The notes beneath the pieces are model-generated. The model had not been told where the DNA came from. It was given only the letters and a program-made list of their open reading frames with translations, and searched no databases. Of a stretch of DNA of 64,000 bases, positions 40,468 to 49,430 are shown piece after piece (within the stretch, counting starts at the first letter, position 1; each line of letters opens with the position of its first letter). Origin of the DNA: Silanimonas sp044377035 (lineage in GTDB: Bacteria > Pseudomonadota > Gammaproteobacteria > Xanthomonadales > Xanthomonadaceae); contig NZ_JBILJW010000006.1 of assembly GCF_044377035.1 (NCBI RefSeq), positions 92,064 through 156,063 of the forward strand, read 5' to 3'. A program made the translations under genes and the position numbers.

Positions 40468-41676
40468 ATGTCCCGCGCCCCCGCCATGCCTGCGTCCGTC
40501 ACCCTCGGCACGCCGCTGTCGCCCACCGCCACCCGCGTGTTGTTCCTCGGCAGCGGCGAGCTCGGCAAGGAAGTGGCCATCGAGCTCCAGCGGCTGGGCG
40601 TCGAGGTGATCGCGGCCGACCGTTACGCCGACGCGCCGGCGATGCAGGTCGCGCACCGTTCGCACGTGTTGAACATGCTCGACCCGGCTGCGCTGAAGGC
40701 GCTGATCGAGGCCGAGAAGCCGCACCTGGTGGTGCCGGAGATCGAGGCCATCCACACGCCCACGTTGCTCGAGCTGGAAGCCGCGGGGCAGCGCGTCATT
40801 CCCACCGCACGCGCCGCGCGCCTGACGATGGATCGCGAAGGGATTCGCCGCCTGGCCGCAGAGACGCTCGGACTACCCACCTCGCCCTACCGCTTCGTCG
40901 ACACCGAGGCCGAATACCGCGACGCCGTCGTCGCGCTCGGGATGCCCTGCGTGGTCAAGCCGCTGATGTCGAGCTCGGGCAAGGGCCAGAGCGTCGTGCG
41001 CTCGGAAGCGGACATCGACAAGGCCTGGGCCTACGCACAGACCGGCGGTCGCGCCGGCCAGGGCCGCTGCATCGTCGAAGGCTTCATCGACTTCGACTAC
41101 GAGATCACGCTGCTCACCGTGCGGCACCGCGATGGCACCACGTTCTGTCCGCCGGTGGGCCATCTGCAGGTGGACGGCGACTACCGCGAGAGCTGGATGC
41201 CGCAGCCGATGAGCGCGGCCGCCTTGGCTGAAGCGGAACGCATCGCCCAGGCCGTCACCGACGACCTCGGCGGCTGGGGCCTGTTCGGCGTCGAGCTTTT
41301 CGTGAAGGGCGACGCCGTGTGGTTCTCGGAAGTGAGCCCGCGCCCGCACGACACCGGCTTGGTGACCTTGATGGGGCAGGAGCTCTCGGAATTCGCGCTG
41401 CACGCCCGCGCCATCCTCGGCCTTCCCATCCCGAACCTGAGCACGCTCGGCCCGGCCGCGTCCTGCGCGATCGTCGCGGAAGGCCATGGCGTGCCGGTGT
41501 TCGGGAATGTCGAAGCCGCGCTGGCCGAACCCGACACCGGCTTGCGCCTGTTCGGCAAGCCGCGCGTCGAGGGCAGCCGCCGCGTGGCCGTCACGCTGGC
41601 GCGCGATGTCGACGTCGACGCGGCCCGCGCCAAGGCGCGTCGCGCCGCGGCGGCGATGACGGTGCGTCTCGTCTGA
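40468..41676 (+). CDS. purT: Formate-dependent phosphoribosylglycinamide formyltransferase
   Basis: A 402-aa ATP-grasp enzyme using formate and ATP to formylate GAR, step 3 of purine synthesis, an alternative to PurN. TRVLFLGSGELGKEVAIELQRLGVEVIAADRYADAPAMQVAHRSHVLNMLD is the PurT N-terminal domain, followed by VVPEIEAIHTPTLLELE, ATP-grasp elements VVKPLMSSSGKGQSVV, GFIDFDYEITLLTV, and FSEVSPRPHDTGLVTL. AGGA lies 8-11 nt before ATG 40468 and a -10 motif is at 40435. Confidence 0.96.
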   Translation: MSRAPAMPASVTLGTPLSPTATRVLFLGSGELGKEVAIELQRLGVEVIAADRYADAPAMQVAHRSHVLNMLDPAALKALIEAEKPHLVVPEIEAIHTPTLLELEAAGQRVIPTARAARLTMDREGIRRLAAETLGLPTSPYRFVDTEAEYRDAVVALGMPCVVKPLMSSSGKGQSVVRSEADIDKAWAYAQTGGRAGQGRCIVEGFIDFDYEITLLTVRHRDGTTFCPPVGHLQVDGDYRESWMPQPMSAAALAEAERIAQAVTDDLGGWGLFGVELFVKGDAVWFSEVSPRPHDTGLVTLMGQELSEFALHARAILGLPIPNLSTLGPAASCAIVAEGHGVPVFGNVEAALAEPDTGLRLFGKPRVEGSRRVAVTLARDVDVDAARAKARRAAAAMTVRLV

Positions 41677-41677
41677 A

Positions 41678-42376
41678 TCAGTGCGCCGCCGGCAGGGCGG
41701 TGCGCGGGAAGCCCAGGGCGAAAGTCGGCGGGTCGCCTTCAGGGAATCGCAGGCTCAGTTCCACGTCCAGCGCCTTGCCGCAGCCGATCACGTTCCACAT
41801 CTCCACCCGGTCGGCGATGGCGGCCGCCGAGCTGGCGTCGCCGCGCAGCACGGCCGGTGGCGCGGCGCGCACGTCGATGCGCTCCGGCGCTTCGCAGGTC
41901 ATCAGCTTCGTGGCCACCGGCAGCAACTCGTCGATCACCTCGCGGCGGGTGTCCTCGTCGAGCGCCGCGCCGCGCACCGGCAGCACGGGTTCACCACGCA
42001 AGGTGAAACGAAGCTTGTCGCAGGTGTAGGCGAGCGTTTCCGCATCGGCACCGGCGTGCTGGCGCTCGGCCTGCTCGCGGATCGCGGCATCGATGCTCTC
42101 GCGGGACTGCGATTGCGCGGCGGCGACGCGTTCGACCAGCGCGGCGGCCTCGGTGAGCGTCGCTACGCGGCGTTGCCGCCACTGCGCGAGCTCGGCCTCG
42201 AAGGGGGCGTCGCGGAACGCAGGCAGGCGACGGCAGCGGTTCGCCAGTGCGGGGAAGGTGAGCGTCTCCGCATAGCGCTCGACCAGGCGCTGCTGGGCTC
42301 GCTCGCCGGCCTGGAGCATCGCGGGGAGGCCCAGCAGGAGGGCCGCGACGCCCAGCGTCGTTCGGCGAACCCTCAT
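41678..42376 (-). CDS. Secreted hypothetical protein with four cysteines
   Basis: A 232-aa protein with a signal peptide (MRVRRTTLGVAALLLGLPAMLQA). The mature part is helical at first (residues 30-125) and then mixed, with four Cys (ANRCRR, YTCDKL, MTCEAP, IGCGKA) that could form two disulfides. I do not recognise the family. The ATG overlaps the stop of the EEP gene by 4 nt, making it the last gene of a bpt-EEP-hypothetical operon. Confidence 0.65.
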   Translation of the reverse strand: MRVRRTTLGVAALLLGLPAMLQAGERAQQRLVERYAETLTFPALANRCRRLPAFRDAPFEAELAQWRQRRVATLTEAAALVERVAAAQSQSRESIDAAIREQAERQHAGADAETLAYTCDKLRFTLRGEPVLPVRGAALDEDTRREVIDELLPVATKLMTCEAPERIDVRAAPPAVLRGDASSAAAIADRVEMWNVIGCGKALDVELSLRFPEGDPPTFALGFPRTALPAAH

Positions 42377-43617
42377 CGGTCAGGCTCCGCGTCCGCCGAC
42401 GCCGGGGCGGCGGCCACGTCGAGGTCCAGCCACACCATCCGATGGTCGCTGGCCCCCACCCAGTCGGCGCCAGGCTGCCCGGCCACCGGCCAGAACACGC
42501 CGCTGCTGGTGATCCGCAAGCCCACCGAGGGAAGCACGAAGTCGAGGTGCAAGTTGCCGCTGGCACCGCCGAACTGGCTGGTGTCCTGTGCCGGGTTGCC
42601 GCGATGGCGAAGGTTGGCGCCGCCGCGCTCGCGGGCACTCTGCACCGCGCCCTCGCTGGTCGGGAACGCGTGCCGGAGCACGCGCGGGTGCTCGATCAGT
42701 TCGACGATGGCCTCGTGGTGGCCGTCGCCGTCGGCGGGGTCGTTGTTGAGATCACCCGCGATGACGAAACGCGCTTCGGCCGGAAGCCCGCCGCAGCGGC
42801 CCTGGTCGTCGCACAGCCAATCGGCGTCGCGGTCGTCGAGGTAGTGCCGCCACAGCGTCAGCTCGTCGGCGTTGCGCAGCCCATTGCGGTCCTCGGGGCC
42901 GTCGAACACCGGCGGCGTCGGATGCGAGACGAGGAAGTGCACGACGCCGCCCGGCGTCTGCACCGGCACGTCCCAGTGCGACTTCGACGACAGCCGTAGC
43001 TTCGGCCACACCGCATCGTCGTACCACCAGCGACCCGTCGCGGGGTCCTTCGGGCGGCGCGCGTTCGGCAGCGCGGACCATGGCAGGGTCTGGAAGCTGC
43101 GCACGGCCGCGGTGTCGATCGGATGGCGCGATAGCACGAGCATCCCGTATTGGCCCGGATGCAGGCCGTAGCCGAAGGCATCCTCGCCATGCAGACGCCC
43201 CGGACCGCCGATGCGCCCGTCGCCGTTGAGGTCCATGCCACTGGGCTCACCCGTGTTCACCGGCGCGAAGTAACGGTACGGGTAGTGGATCGGCGCTTCA
43301 CCGTGCTGGCCGACCTCGAGGTACTCGCGCTGGAAAACGTCGGCCAGCGCGCCCTTCGGGTCGTAGTCGAACTCGTTGAGCAGGAGCAGGTCCGGGCGCT
43401 GGCGCTGGATCACGGCGGCGACGCGTCGGGCCTTGTCGTCGGTGCCCCCGGCCAGCCGCGTGCGGACGCCGTCCGCCACTTCGGCGTACAGCGAGACGTT
43501 GTAGGTCGCCACGCGCAGTGGATTGGGCGGATCAGCCATGGCAGGGGTCGTCGTGCAACCGGCGAACAGTGTCGCCAAACCCAGCGCCGCCAACGCGGCG
43601 CGGAAGAAAACCCTCAT
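42373..43617 (-). CDS. Endonuclease/exonuclease/phosphatase-family lipoprotein
   Basis: A 414-aa protein with a lipobox LFAGC (C21). The fold is recognisable by LRVATYNVSLYAE, RPDLLLLNEFDYD, the catalytic VIAGDLNNDPADGDGHH region, and C-terminal LHLDFVLPSVGLRI and GASDHRMVWLDLD. Membrane-anchored EEP proteins can act on nucleic acids, phosphoesters or phosphoinositides; the substrate here is unknown. Translationally coupled to bpt upstream and to the hypothetical gene downstream (ATGA on both sides). Confidence 0.9.
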   Translation of the reverse strand: MRVFFRAALAALGLATLFAGCTTTPAMADPPNPLRVATYNVSLYAEVADGVRTRLAGGTDDKARRVAAVIQRQRPDLLLLNEFDYDPKGALADVFQREYLEVGQHGEAPIHYPYRYFAPVNTGEPSGMDLNGDGRIGGPGRLHGEDAFGYGLHPGQYGMLVLSRHPIDTAAVRSFQTLPWSALPNARRPKDPATGRWWYDDAVWPKLRLSSKSHWDVPVQTPGGVVHFLVSHPTPPVFDGPEDRNGLRNADELTLWRHYLDDRDADWLCDDQGRCGGLPAEARFVIAGDLNNDPADGDGHHEAIVELIEHPRVLRHAFPTSEGAVQSARERGGANLRHRGNPAQDTSQFGGASGNLHLDFVLPSVGLRITSSGVFWPVAGQPGADWVGASDHRMVWLDLDVAAAPASADAEPDR

Positions 43618-44333
43618 TCACGATCCTCATCGAAAGCAATCCAGTGGCCGTTCCAGAGCCGTTCCAACGGCTGGAAGCGGCGTTTGTAGTCCATTTTCGG
43701 GTGGCCTTTCAGCCAAAACCCGAGGTACAGGTGCGGGCGCGCCGTTGCCGCGGCCCACGCGATCTGCCCGAGGATGGCCTGCGTCCCGAGGCTGCGGTGC
43801 TCATGGGCGGGATCGAAAAAGGTGTACACCGCCGACAGCGCGTTCGCGGTGACGTCGGTGACCGCGACGGCGACCAGCCGGCCATCCAGCCGCCATTCGA
43901 AGAAGCGCGTCGGGCTCCAGTCGCCGATCAGGAACTGCTCGAACTCCTCGTGCGTCGGCTCGGCCATCGGGCTGTCGGGATGGCGGGCGCCGAGGTAACG
44001 CGCGTAAAGGTCGAACAGTTCGTCACTGCGTCGGGCCGGGCCGACGGTCATCACGAGGTCGGCGTTGCGCTTGGCGATGCGCCGCTGCGTGCGGTCGGGC
44101 TGGAAGCGGGCCACCGGCAAGCGGATCGGCAGGCAGGCGCTGCAGTTGCTGCAATGGGGGCGATAAACGTGGCGTCCCGAGCGACGGAAGCCGAGCGCCA
44201 GCGCCGGCTCGTAGACCGCGGCGAGGGCGGGTTCCTGCGGGTCGAGCACGAGGTCGCGGGCCTGCCGGTCGGGCCAGTAGCCGCAGGCGTGGGCCTGCGT
44301 CAGGTACACCCGGATGTCGGTCAGCGCGCCCAT
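43614..44333 (-). CDS. bpt: Aspartate/glutamate leucyltransferase (Bpt type)
   Basis: A 239-aa N-end-rule aminoacyl-tRNA protein transferase. The N-terminal Cys cluster YRPHCSNCSACLPIRLPVARFQPDRTQRR (C61, C64, C67), YLGARHPDSPMAEPTHEEFEQFL and YTFFDPAHEHRSLGTQAILGQI are hallmarks of the Bpt/Ate1-like family; length fits Bpt. It adds Leu to N-terminal Asp or Glu, marking proteins for ClpSAP. ATG 44333 opens the family sequence although the open frame continues further. Head of a three-gene unit. Confidence 0.93.
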   Translation of the reverse strand: MGALTDIRVYLTQAHACGYWPDRQARDLVLDPQEPALAAVYEPALALGFRRSGRHVYRPHCSNCSACLPIRLPVARFQPDRTQRRIAKRNADLVMTVGPARRSDELFDLYARYLGARHPDSPMAEPTHEEFEQFLIGDWSPTRFFEWRLDGRLVAVAVTDVTANALSAVYTFFDPAHEHRSLGTQAILGQIAWAAATARPHLYLGFWLKGHPKMDYKRRFQPLERLWNGHWIAFDEDRE

Positions 44334-44426
44334 GGGCCGAGTGTAACTTCCGGCACGGGTTTGCCGTTGGGGGAGGGCGCAGGATCGCGGGGTCCCCAGC
44401 CTGACGATCCCACCGCGGAGTGAACC

Positions 44427-45605
44427 ATGTCGATCGAACGTCGTGACGTCCTGAAACTCGGCGCCCTGGCCGCCGCCGTGACGCTGGCCGGTGCGGGCCG
44501 CGCGCAATCGCCGGCCGCCGCCACGGGCGAGACGCGCAACGCCAACCGCAAGCTGTCGATCCTGATCCTCGGCGGCACCGGGCTGACCGGCCCGCACCAA
44601 GTGGCCTATGCGCTGTCGCGCGGCCATGAAGTGACCATCTTCAACCGCGGCCGCAAGCAGCGCGAGTGGCCGGGCACGGTCGAGCAGCTGCTCGGCGACC
44701 GCGACGTCAATGACTACAAGAGCCTCGCCGCCGAAGTCGCGAAGGGCCGCCGCTGGGACATCTGCATCGACAACCCGAGCAGCGTGCCGCACTGGATCCG
44801 CGATGCCGCCACCGTGCTGAAGGGCCACATCGGTGGCTACATGATGATCTCCAGCCTGTCGGCCTATGCCGACAACGCGACGCCGGGCGATGACGAGACC
44901 GCCGCGCTGGCGACCTTCGAGGGCGATCCGCTGGCCGAGACCATGACGAGCCTGCGCGCCGACATGGGCAAGTACGCCGGGCTCAAGGCCGCGACGGAAG
45001 CGGAGACGCTCAAGCACTTCGGCACGACCGCCACCCTCGTGCGTCCCGGCCTGATCGTCGGCCCCGGCGACGAGACCGACCGTTTCACCTACTGGCCGAT
45101 GCGGCTCGCCAAGGGCGGCGAGGTGCTGGCCCCCGGCGACGGCCGCGACCCAATGAAGTTCATCGATGCCCGCGATCTGGGCGAGTGGATGATCCGCCTC
45201 GCCGAGGCCGGCGCCACCGGCGCCTTCAACGCCATCGGGCCGGCGCATCCCCTCGACATGGCGGGGTTGCTCTACGGCATCCGAGCCAGCACCACGGCAG
45301 GCGCGCAGCTCACGTGGGTGCCGACCGAGTTCCTGATGGCACAGGAGGTCAGCCCCTGGGGCGACATGCCGGTGTGGGTGCCGGGGCAGGGCGAAATGGC
45401 CGGCTTCCACATGCGCAGCAATGCCAAGGCCATCGCCGCGGGGCTCACGTTCCGCAGCCTGGCCGATACGGTCGAGGCCACGCAGGTGTGGTTCGCCGCG
45501 CAGCCGGAAGAGCGCCGCAACGCGCCCCTGCGTGCCGGCATCAAGCCCGAGCGCGAGGTCGAAGTGCTGGCAGCGTGGAAGGCGCAGGCTGCGAAACCGG
45601 CCTGA
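44427..45605 (+). CDS. Tat-signal NAD(P)-dependent epimerase/reductase
   Basis: A 392-aa protein. The N terminus has a twin-arginine motif (ERRDVLKLGALAAAVTLAGAGRAQS), so export of a folded, cofactor-loaded protein is likely. The Rossmann dinucleotide site is ILILGGTGLTGPHQVAYAL, followed by ATLVRPGLIVGPGDETDRFTYWPMRL and PMKFIDARDLGEWMIRL, which are typical of extended-SDR epimerases. GAACC lies upstream of ATG 44427. Substrate is unknown. Confidence 0.88.
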   Translation: MSIERRDVLKLGALAAAVTLAGAGRAQSPAAATGETRNANRKLSILILGGTGLTGPHQVAYALSRGHEVTIFNRGRKQREWPGTVEQLLGDRDVNDYKSLAAEVAKGRRWDICIDNPSSVPHWIRDAATVLKGHIGGYMMISSLSAYADNATPGDDETAALATFEGDPLAETMTSLRADMGKYAGLKAATEAETLKHFGTTATLVRPGLIVGPGDETDRFTYWPMRLAKGGEVLAPGDGRDPMKFIDARDLGEWMIRLAEAGATGAFNAIGPAHPLDMAGLLYGIRASTTAGAQLTWVPTEFLMAQEVSPWGDMPVWVPGQGEMAGFHMRSNAKAIAAGLTFRSLADTVEATQVWFAAQPEERRNAPLRAGIKPEREVEVLAAWKAQAAKPA

Positions 45606-45608
45606 GCC

Positions 45609-46451
45609 TCAGGCCAGCGTGCCGATGCGCTGGCCGAGCACCACCGGGGCTTCCGCGGGGATGGCTTCCATGGAGGCGAGCATCGCTTTCGGGAACAGCA
45701 GCACCACGGTGCTGCCGTAGTTGAAGCGCGCCATCTCGGCGAAGCGCTCGAGCGTGATGCCCTTGCCGCGCCAGTCCTTGCGGATCACGCGGTCGGCGTA
45801 GGCGGGGATCTCCTCGCCATACCACACGGTCTCGACGCCGGAGACGAGGATCGCTCCGACCATCACCGCCACGAAGGGCCCGTGCTCGCCCTCGAAGTGG
45901 CAGACGAGGCGCTCGTTGCGCGCGAACAGCCGCGGGATGGCGCGCGCGGCCCACGGCGCCACGCTGAACAGCCGGCCCGGCACGTGGGCGGTTTCGACCA
46001 GCGTGCCCTTCAGGCTCATGTGCACGCGGTGGTAGTCGCGTGGGGAGAGGTAGACGTTGGCGAACCAGCCGTCGCGGTAGGCCTCGGCCTTGGCTTCGTC
46101 GGCGAGGAACTCGGCGGCAGTGAAGTGCTGGCCCTTGGCCTGGAAGATGCGGCCCTCTTCGATGCGGCCGATCTGCGCGATCTTGCCGTCGGCCGGGCAC
46201 AACACCGCCTTCGGGTCGGCATCGGCGACGCGCGCGCCGGGCTTCAGCGGGCGGGTGAAGAAGGCATTGAAGCTGGCGTAGCTTTCCGGATCGGAGTTCG
46301 CCGCTTCGGCGAGGTTGACGTTGAACTTCCGCACCACGGTGGCGATCAGCCAGCGCTTCAGCGGTACCCACTGCGAACGCGCCAGCCGGTAGGCGAGGCT
46401 CGAAAGGAAGCGATGCGGCAGGACGTACTGGAGGACGACCGCGGGGCTCAC
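45609..46451 (-). CDS. psd: Phosphatidylserine decarboxylase proenzyme
   Basis: A 280-aa enzyme making phosphatidylethanolamine at the inner membrane. VLQYVLPHRFLSSLAYRLARS, NAFFTRPLKPGARV, CPADGKIAQIG and YLSPRDYHRVHMS are conserved, and the self-cleavage site is YGST with S247 in FNYGSTVVLLFPK, converting to the pyruvoyl group. GTG 46451 is the start that matches the family; it overlaps the scoI stop (GTGA). Longer frames upstream are not family-like. Confidence 0.95.
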   Translation of the reverse strand: MSPAVVLQYVLPHRFLSSLAYRLARSQWVPLKRWLIATVVRKFNVNLAEAANSDPESYASFNAFFTRPLKPGARVADADPKAVLCPADGKIAQIGRIEEGRIFQAKGQHFTAAEFLADEAKAEAYRDGWFANVYLSPRDYHRVHMSLKGTLVETAHVPGRLFSVAPWAARAIPRLFARNERLVCHFEGEHGPFVAVMVGAILVSGVETVWYGEEIPAYADRVIRKDWRGKGITLERFAEMARFNYGSTVVLLFPKAMLASMEAIPAEAPVVLGQRIGTLA

Positions 46452-47119
46452 GGCGTGGCTCCGGCGAGGCGGGCGAGATCGCGGGCCACGGCCTGCGGGT
46501 CGATGGTGGCGATCGCGCCGCCGCCGACGGTGGCGCCGGCGGGCATCTGCGGACGGATCACGCCAGCCACGCGGACTTCCGGGTCGAGCAGCACCATCGA
46601 GCCGCTGTGGTCCATGGTGTAGCTGGCGCCGAGCGGCACCTTGCGGAACACCAGGCTGAGGCTGCTGGTAAAGGTTTCCAGCGCCGCAAGGTCGGGCTGC
46701 GTGGCCGCCAGCGTGGCCGGGTGGAAGTGGCGCGCGTAGCCGGCCAGCAGTTCCGGGGTGTCGCGCTCCGGGTCGATCGACACGAACAGCAGGCGCGGGC
46801 GCTGCGCTTCGGGTAGGGCCTCCCAGGCCTTCTGCGCCTTGGCCATGTCGGTCAGCGTGGTCGGGCAGACGTCCGGGCAGGAGACGAAACCGATGAACAC
46901 CACGGTCCAGCGGCCGCGCAGGGTCTCGGCGGTGACGGGGCCATCCGCCGACAGCAGCTCGAACGGCGGGATGGCGCGCGGCGTGGGGTAAGGGGTGATC
47001 GCCTCGAAGGCAGGCAGGGCAGAGCCGCCATCGCGCGACAGCCAGCGCTCGCCGGCCAGCAGGCCGAGGCCGGCGAAGACAGCTGCGACGATCACCAGGA
47101 GAAAGGTCCGATTGAACAT
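46448..47119 (-). CDS. SCO1/SenC-family copper chaperone
   Basis: A 223-aa protein with an N-terminal anchor helix (FLLVIVAAVFAGLGLLAG) and a periplasmic thioredoxin-like domain. The copper ligands C81 and C85 are in FVSCPDVCPTTL, and the third is H171 in YTMDHSGSMVLLDP. It assembles the CuA centre of cytochrome oxidase. It is translationally coupled to psd and has its own -10 at 47156. Confidence 0.93.
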   Translation of the reverse strand: MFNRTFLLVIVAAVFAGLGLLAGERWLSRDGGSALPAFEAITPYPTPRAIPPFELLSADGPVTAETLRGRWTVVFIGFVSCPDVCPTTLTDMAKAQKAWEALPEAQRPRLLFVSIDPERDTPELLAGYARHFHPATLAATQPDLAALETFTSSLSLVFRKVPLGASYTMDHSGSMVLLDPEVRVAGVIRPQMPAGATVGGGAIATIDPQAVARDLARLAGATP

Positions 47120-47155
47120 GGAAATGCCGCCAAAACATCAGGATCAAGGCCGCAA

Positions 47156-47178
47156 AGTATAGGGGCGCTGGCTATACT
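47156..47178. promoter_or_regulatory. Divergent -10 elements for scoI and prmB
   Basis: Minus strand TATACT at 47161-47156 with TTGCGGCC after it serves scoI-psd; plus strand TATACT at 47173-47178 with CGGGCGC serves prmB. The minus-strand site is nearly identical to the accD site (TACACTTTGCGGCC). The two -10s lie 11 bp apart, so RNA polymerase occupancy on one side may interfere with the other. Confidence 0.6.
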
Positions 47179-47221
47179 CGGGCGCTTGTCCCGTGAAGCC
47201 CGCTTTGGGCCGTTGAACCGC

Positions 47222-48139
47222 ATGCCTGCCGAACTCCAGACGATTATTGACCTGATCCGGTATGGGGCGAGCCGCTTCGGGGAGGCCAGCCTGACCTTCG
47301 GCCACAGCTACGACAACGCCATGGACGAGAGCACCCAGCTGGTGCTCCATGCCCTGCACCTGCCGCACGACCTCAACCCGATCTACGGCCAGTCGCGGGT
47401 GACCGCCGACGAGAAAGCCGAGGTGCTGGGCCTGTTCCAGCGCCGCATCGACGAGCGCGTGCCGGCCTGCTACCTCACGGGCGAGGCCTGGTTCGCCGGT
47501 CTCTCGTTCAAGAGCGATTCGCGCGCCCTGGTTCCGCGCAGCCCCATCGCCGAGCTCATCCTCAACGGCTTCCAGCCGTGGATCGGCGACGTCGAGGTTC
47601 GCGACGCGCTCGACATCTGCACCGGCGGCGGCTGCATCGCCATTGCCATGGGTCACTACAACTCAGATTGGACCGTCGACGCCGTCGACCTGAGCCCCGA
47701 GGCCCTGTCGCTGGCCCGCGAGAACGTGGAGCGCCTCGACGCCCGCAACGTCAGCCTGCACCACGGCGACCTCTATGGCCCGCTGGTCGGCCGCCACTAC
47801 GACCTGATCGTCACCAACCCGCCCTACGTCACCAACGCCGAGACCGACGCGTTGCCGGCCGAGTATTCGCACGAGCCGGAAATGGCCCTGCGCGCCGGCG
47901 ACGACGGCCTCGACCTGGTGTTGAAGATCCTCCGCGACGCCCCGCTGCACCTGCGCAAGCACGGCGTGCTCATCTGCGAGGTCGGCGAGAGCCAGCAGCA
48001 CCTCGAGCGCCTGCTGCCCGACGTCCCCTTCGCATGGATCGAGTTCAAGGTGGGGCAGATGGGCATCTTCGCCCTGCACCACGACGACCTCGTGGCCCAC
48101 CACGCCGACATCGCCCGTCTGGCGAACCAACGCCCCTGA
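47222..48139 (+). CDS. prmB: Protein-(glutamine-N5) methyltransferase PrmB, ribosomal L3-specific
   Basis: A 305-aa SAM-dependent enzyme methylating L3 Gln150. The N-terminal helical part (ELQTIIDLIRYGASRF) and VPACYLTGEAWFAGLSFKSDSRALVPRSPIAELI identify PrmB. SAM motif DICTGGGCIAIA and the catalytic TNPPYV follow. ATG 47222 is chosen over the upstream 47186 by family fit. The aroC gene follows 19 nt later as in other gammaproteobacteria. Confidence 0.93.
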   Translation: MPAELQTIIDLIRYGASRFGEASLTFGHSYDNAMDESTQLVLHALHLPHDLNPIYGQSRVTADEKAEVLGLFQRRIDERVPACYLTGEAWFAGLSFKSDSRALVPRSPIAELILNGFQPWIGDVEVRDALDICTGGGCIAIAMGHYNSDWTVDAVDLSPEALSLARENVERLDARNVSLHHGDLYGPLVGRHYDLIVTNPPYVTNAETDALPAEYSHEPEMALRAGDDGLDLVLKILRDAPLHLRKHGVLICEVGESQQHLERLLPDVPFAWIEFKVGQMGIFALHHDDLVAHHADIARLANQRP

Positions 48140-48158
48140 GCACGGACGCCTGACGCGC

Positions 48159-49292
48159 ATGGCCAGCAACACCTTCGGGCAGCTCTTCGCGGTCACCACC
48201 TTCGGCGAAAGCCACGGCCCGGCCATCGGTTGCGTCATCGACGGCTGCCCGCCCGGCCTCGCGATCGCGCCGGAGGAATTCCGCGCCGACCTCGAACGCC
48301 GCGCCACCGGCCGCTCGCGCCACACCTCGCAGCGCCACGAGGCCGACGAGGTCGAGATCCTCTCCGGCGTGTTCGAGGGCCGGACCACCGGCACGCCGAT
48401 CGCCCTGCTGATCCGCAACACCGATGCGAAGTCGAAGGACTACGCCAAGATCAGCGAGCAGTTCCGCCCGGGCCACGCCGACTACGCCTATTGGCAGAAG
48501 TACGGCATCCGCGATCCGCGCGGCGGTGGCCGCAGCTCGGCGCGCGAGACGACGATGCGCGTGGCCGCCGGCGTCATCGCCAAGAAGTGGCTGCTCGAGC
48601 GTTTCGGCGTCACCGTGCGCGCCTGCGTCAGCCAACTGCACACGATCACGCCGAAGGGCTGGGACTGGTCCGCGGTCGAGGACAGCCCATTCTTCTGGCC
48701 GGACGCCGCCCAGGTGCCCGAGCTCGAGGCCTTCATGGACGCCCTGCGCAAATCCGGCGATTCCGTCGGCGCCCGCGTCCGCGTCGAAGCCCTGGGTGTG
48801 CCGCCGGGTTGGGGCGAACCGATCTACGGCAAACTCGACGGCGAGCTCGCCCACGCGATGATGTCGATCAACGCGGTGAAGGGTGTGGAGATCGGCGCGG
48901 GTTTCGCCAGCGTCGGCCAGCTCGGCACCGAACACCGCGACCTGATGCACCCGGACGGCTTCGCCAGCAACCACGCGGGCGGCGTGCTCGGCGGTATCAG
49001 CAGCGGCCAGCCGGTCACCTGCGAGGTGGCCTTCAAGCCCACCTCCAGCCTGCGCCTGCCGGGCCCGACGGTGGATGTGCACGGCCAGCCGGTCGAGGTC
49101 ATCACCACCGGACGCCACGACCCCTGCGTGGGCCTGCGTGCGCCGCCGATCTGCGAGGCCATGATGGCCCTCGTGCTGATGGACCAGGCCCTTCGCCATC
49201 GCGCCCAGTGCGGCGACGTCGGCGAGGTCGCGCCGCGCGTGGCGGGCGAGGGCGGCGGCACGGCCGGAAAAAGCGTCGAGCGAAAACCCTAG
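48159..49292 (+). CDS. aroC: Chorismate synthase
   Basis: A 377-aa FMN-dependent lyase, last step of the shikimate pathway. TFGESHGPAIGCVIDGCPPGL, DEVEILSGVFEGRTTGTPI, RPGHADYAYWQKYGIRDPRGGGRSSARETTMRVAAG and AVKGVEIGAGF are canonical signatures. It lies 19 nt after prmB and likely shares its transcript; the product chorismate feeds the trp genes downstream. Confidence 0.97.
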   Translation: MASNTFGQLFAVTTFGESHGPAIGCVIDGCPPGLAIAPEEFRADLERRATGRSRHTSQRHEADEVEILSGVFEGRTTGTPIALLIRNTDAKSKDYAKISEQFRPGHADYAYWQKYGIRDPRGGGRSSARETTMRVAAGVIAKKWLLERFGVTVRACVSQLHTITPKGWDWSAVEDSPFFWPDAAQVPELEAFMDALRKSGDSVGARVRVEALGVPPGWGEPIYGKLDGELAHAMMSINAVKGVEIGAGFASVGQLGTEHRDLMHPDGFASNHAGGVLGGISSGQPVTCEVAFKPTSSLRLPGPTVDVHGQPVEVITTGRHDPCVGLRAPPICEAMMALVLMDQALRHRAQCGDVGEVAPRVAGEGGGTAGKSVERKP

Positions 49293-49315
49293 CCTCGGGC
49301 GTCACGCTTCCGAGG
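49293..49315 (+). terminator. Hairpin after aroC
   Basis: Stem CCTCGG/CCGAGG with an inner GCG/CGC and a two-base bulge, directly following the stop codon. No T-run. Weak support as terminator. Confidence 0.4.
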
Positions 49316-49430
49316 CCCGGGGCCACTGATTCCGCGACGCGGGCGCCGTGCCCGCGCGCCCTGCGCCGGCGCGTCGCGCCGCGCCGCGCACCCGCAACGC
49401 TCAACGCACAAGAATCGAAAAGGAAAACCC

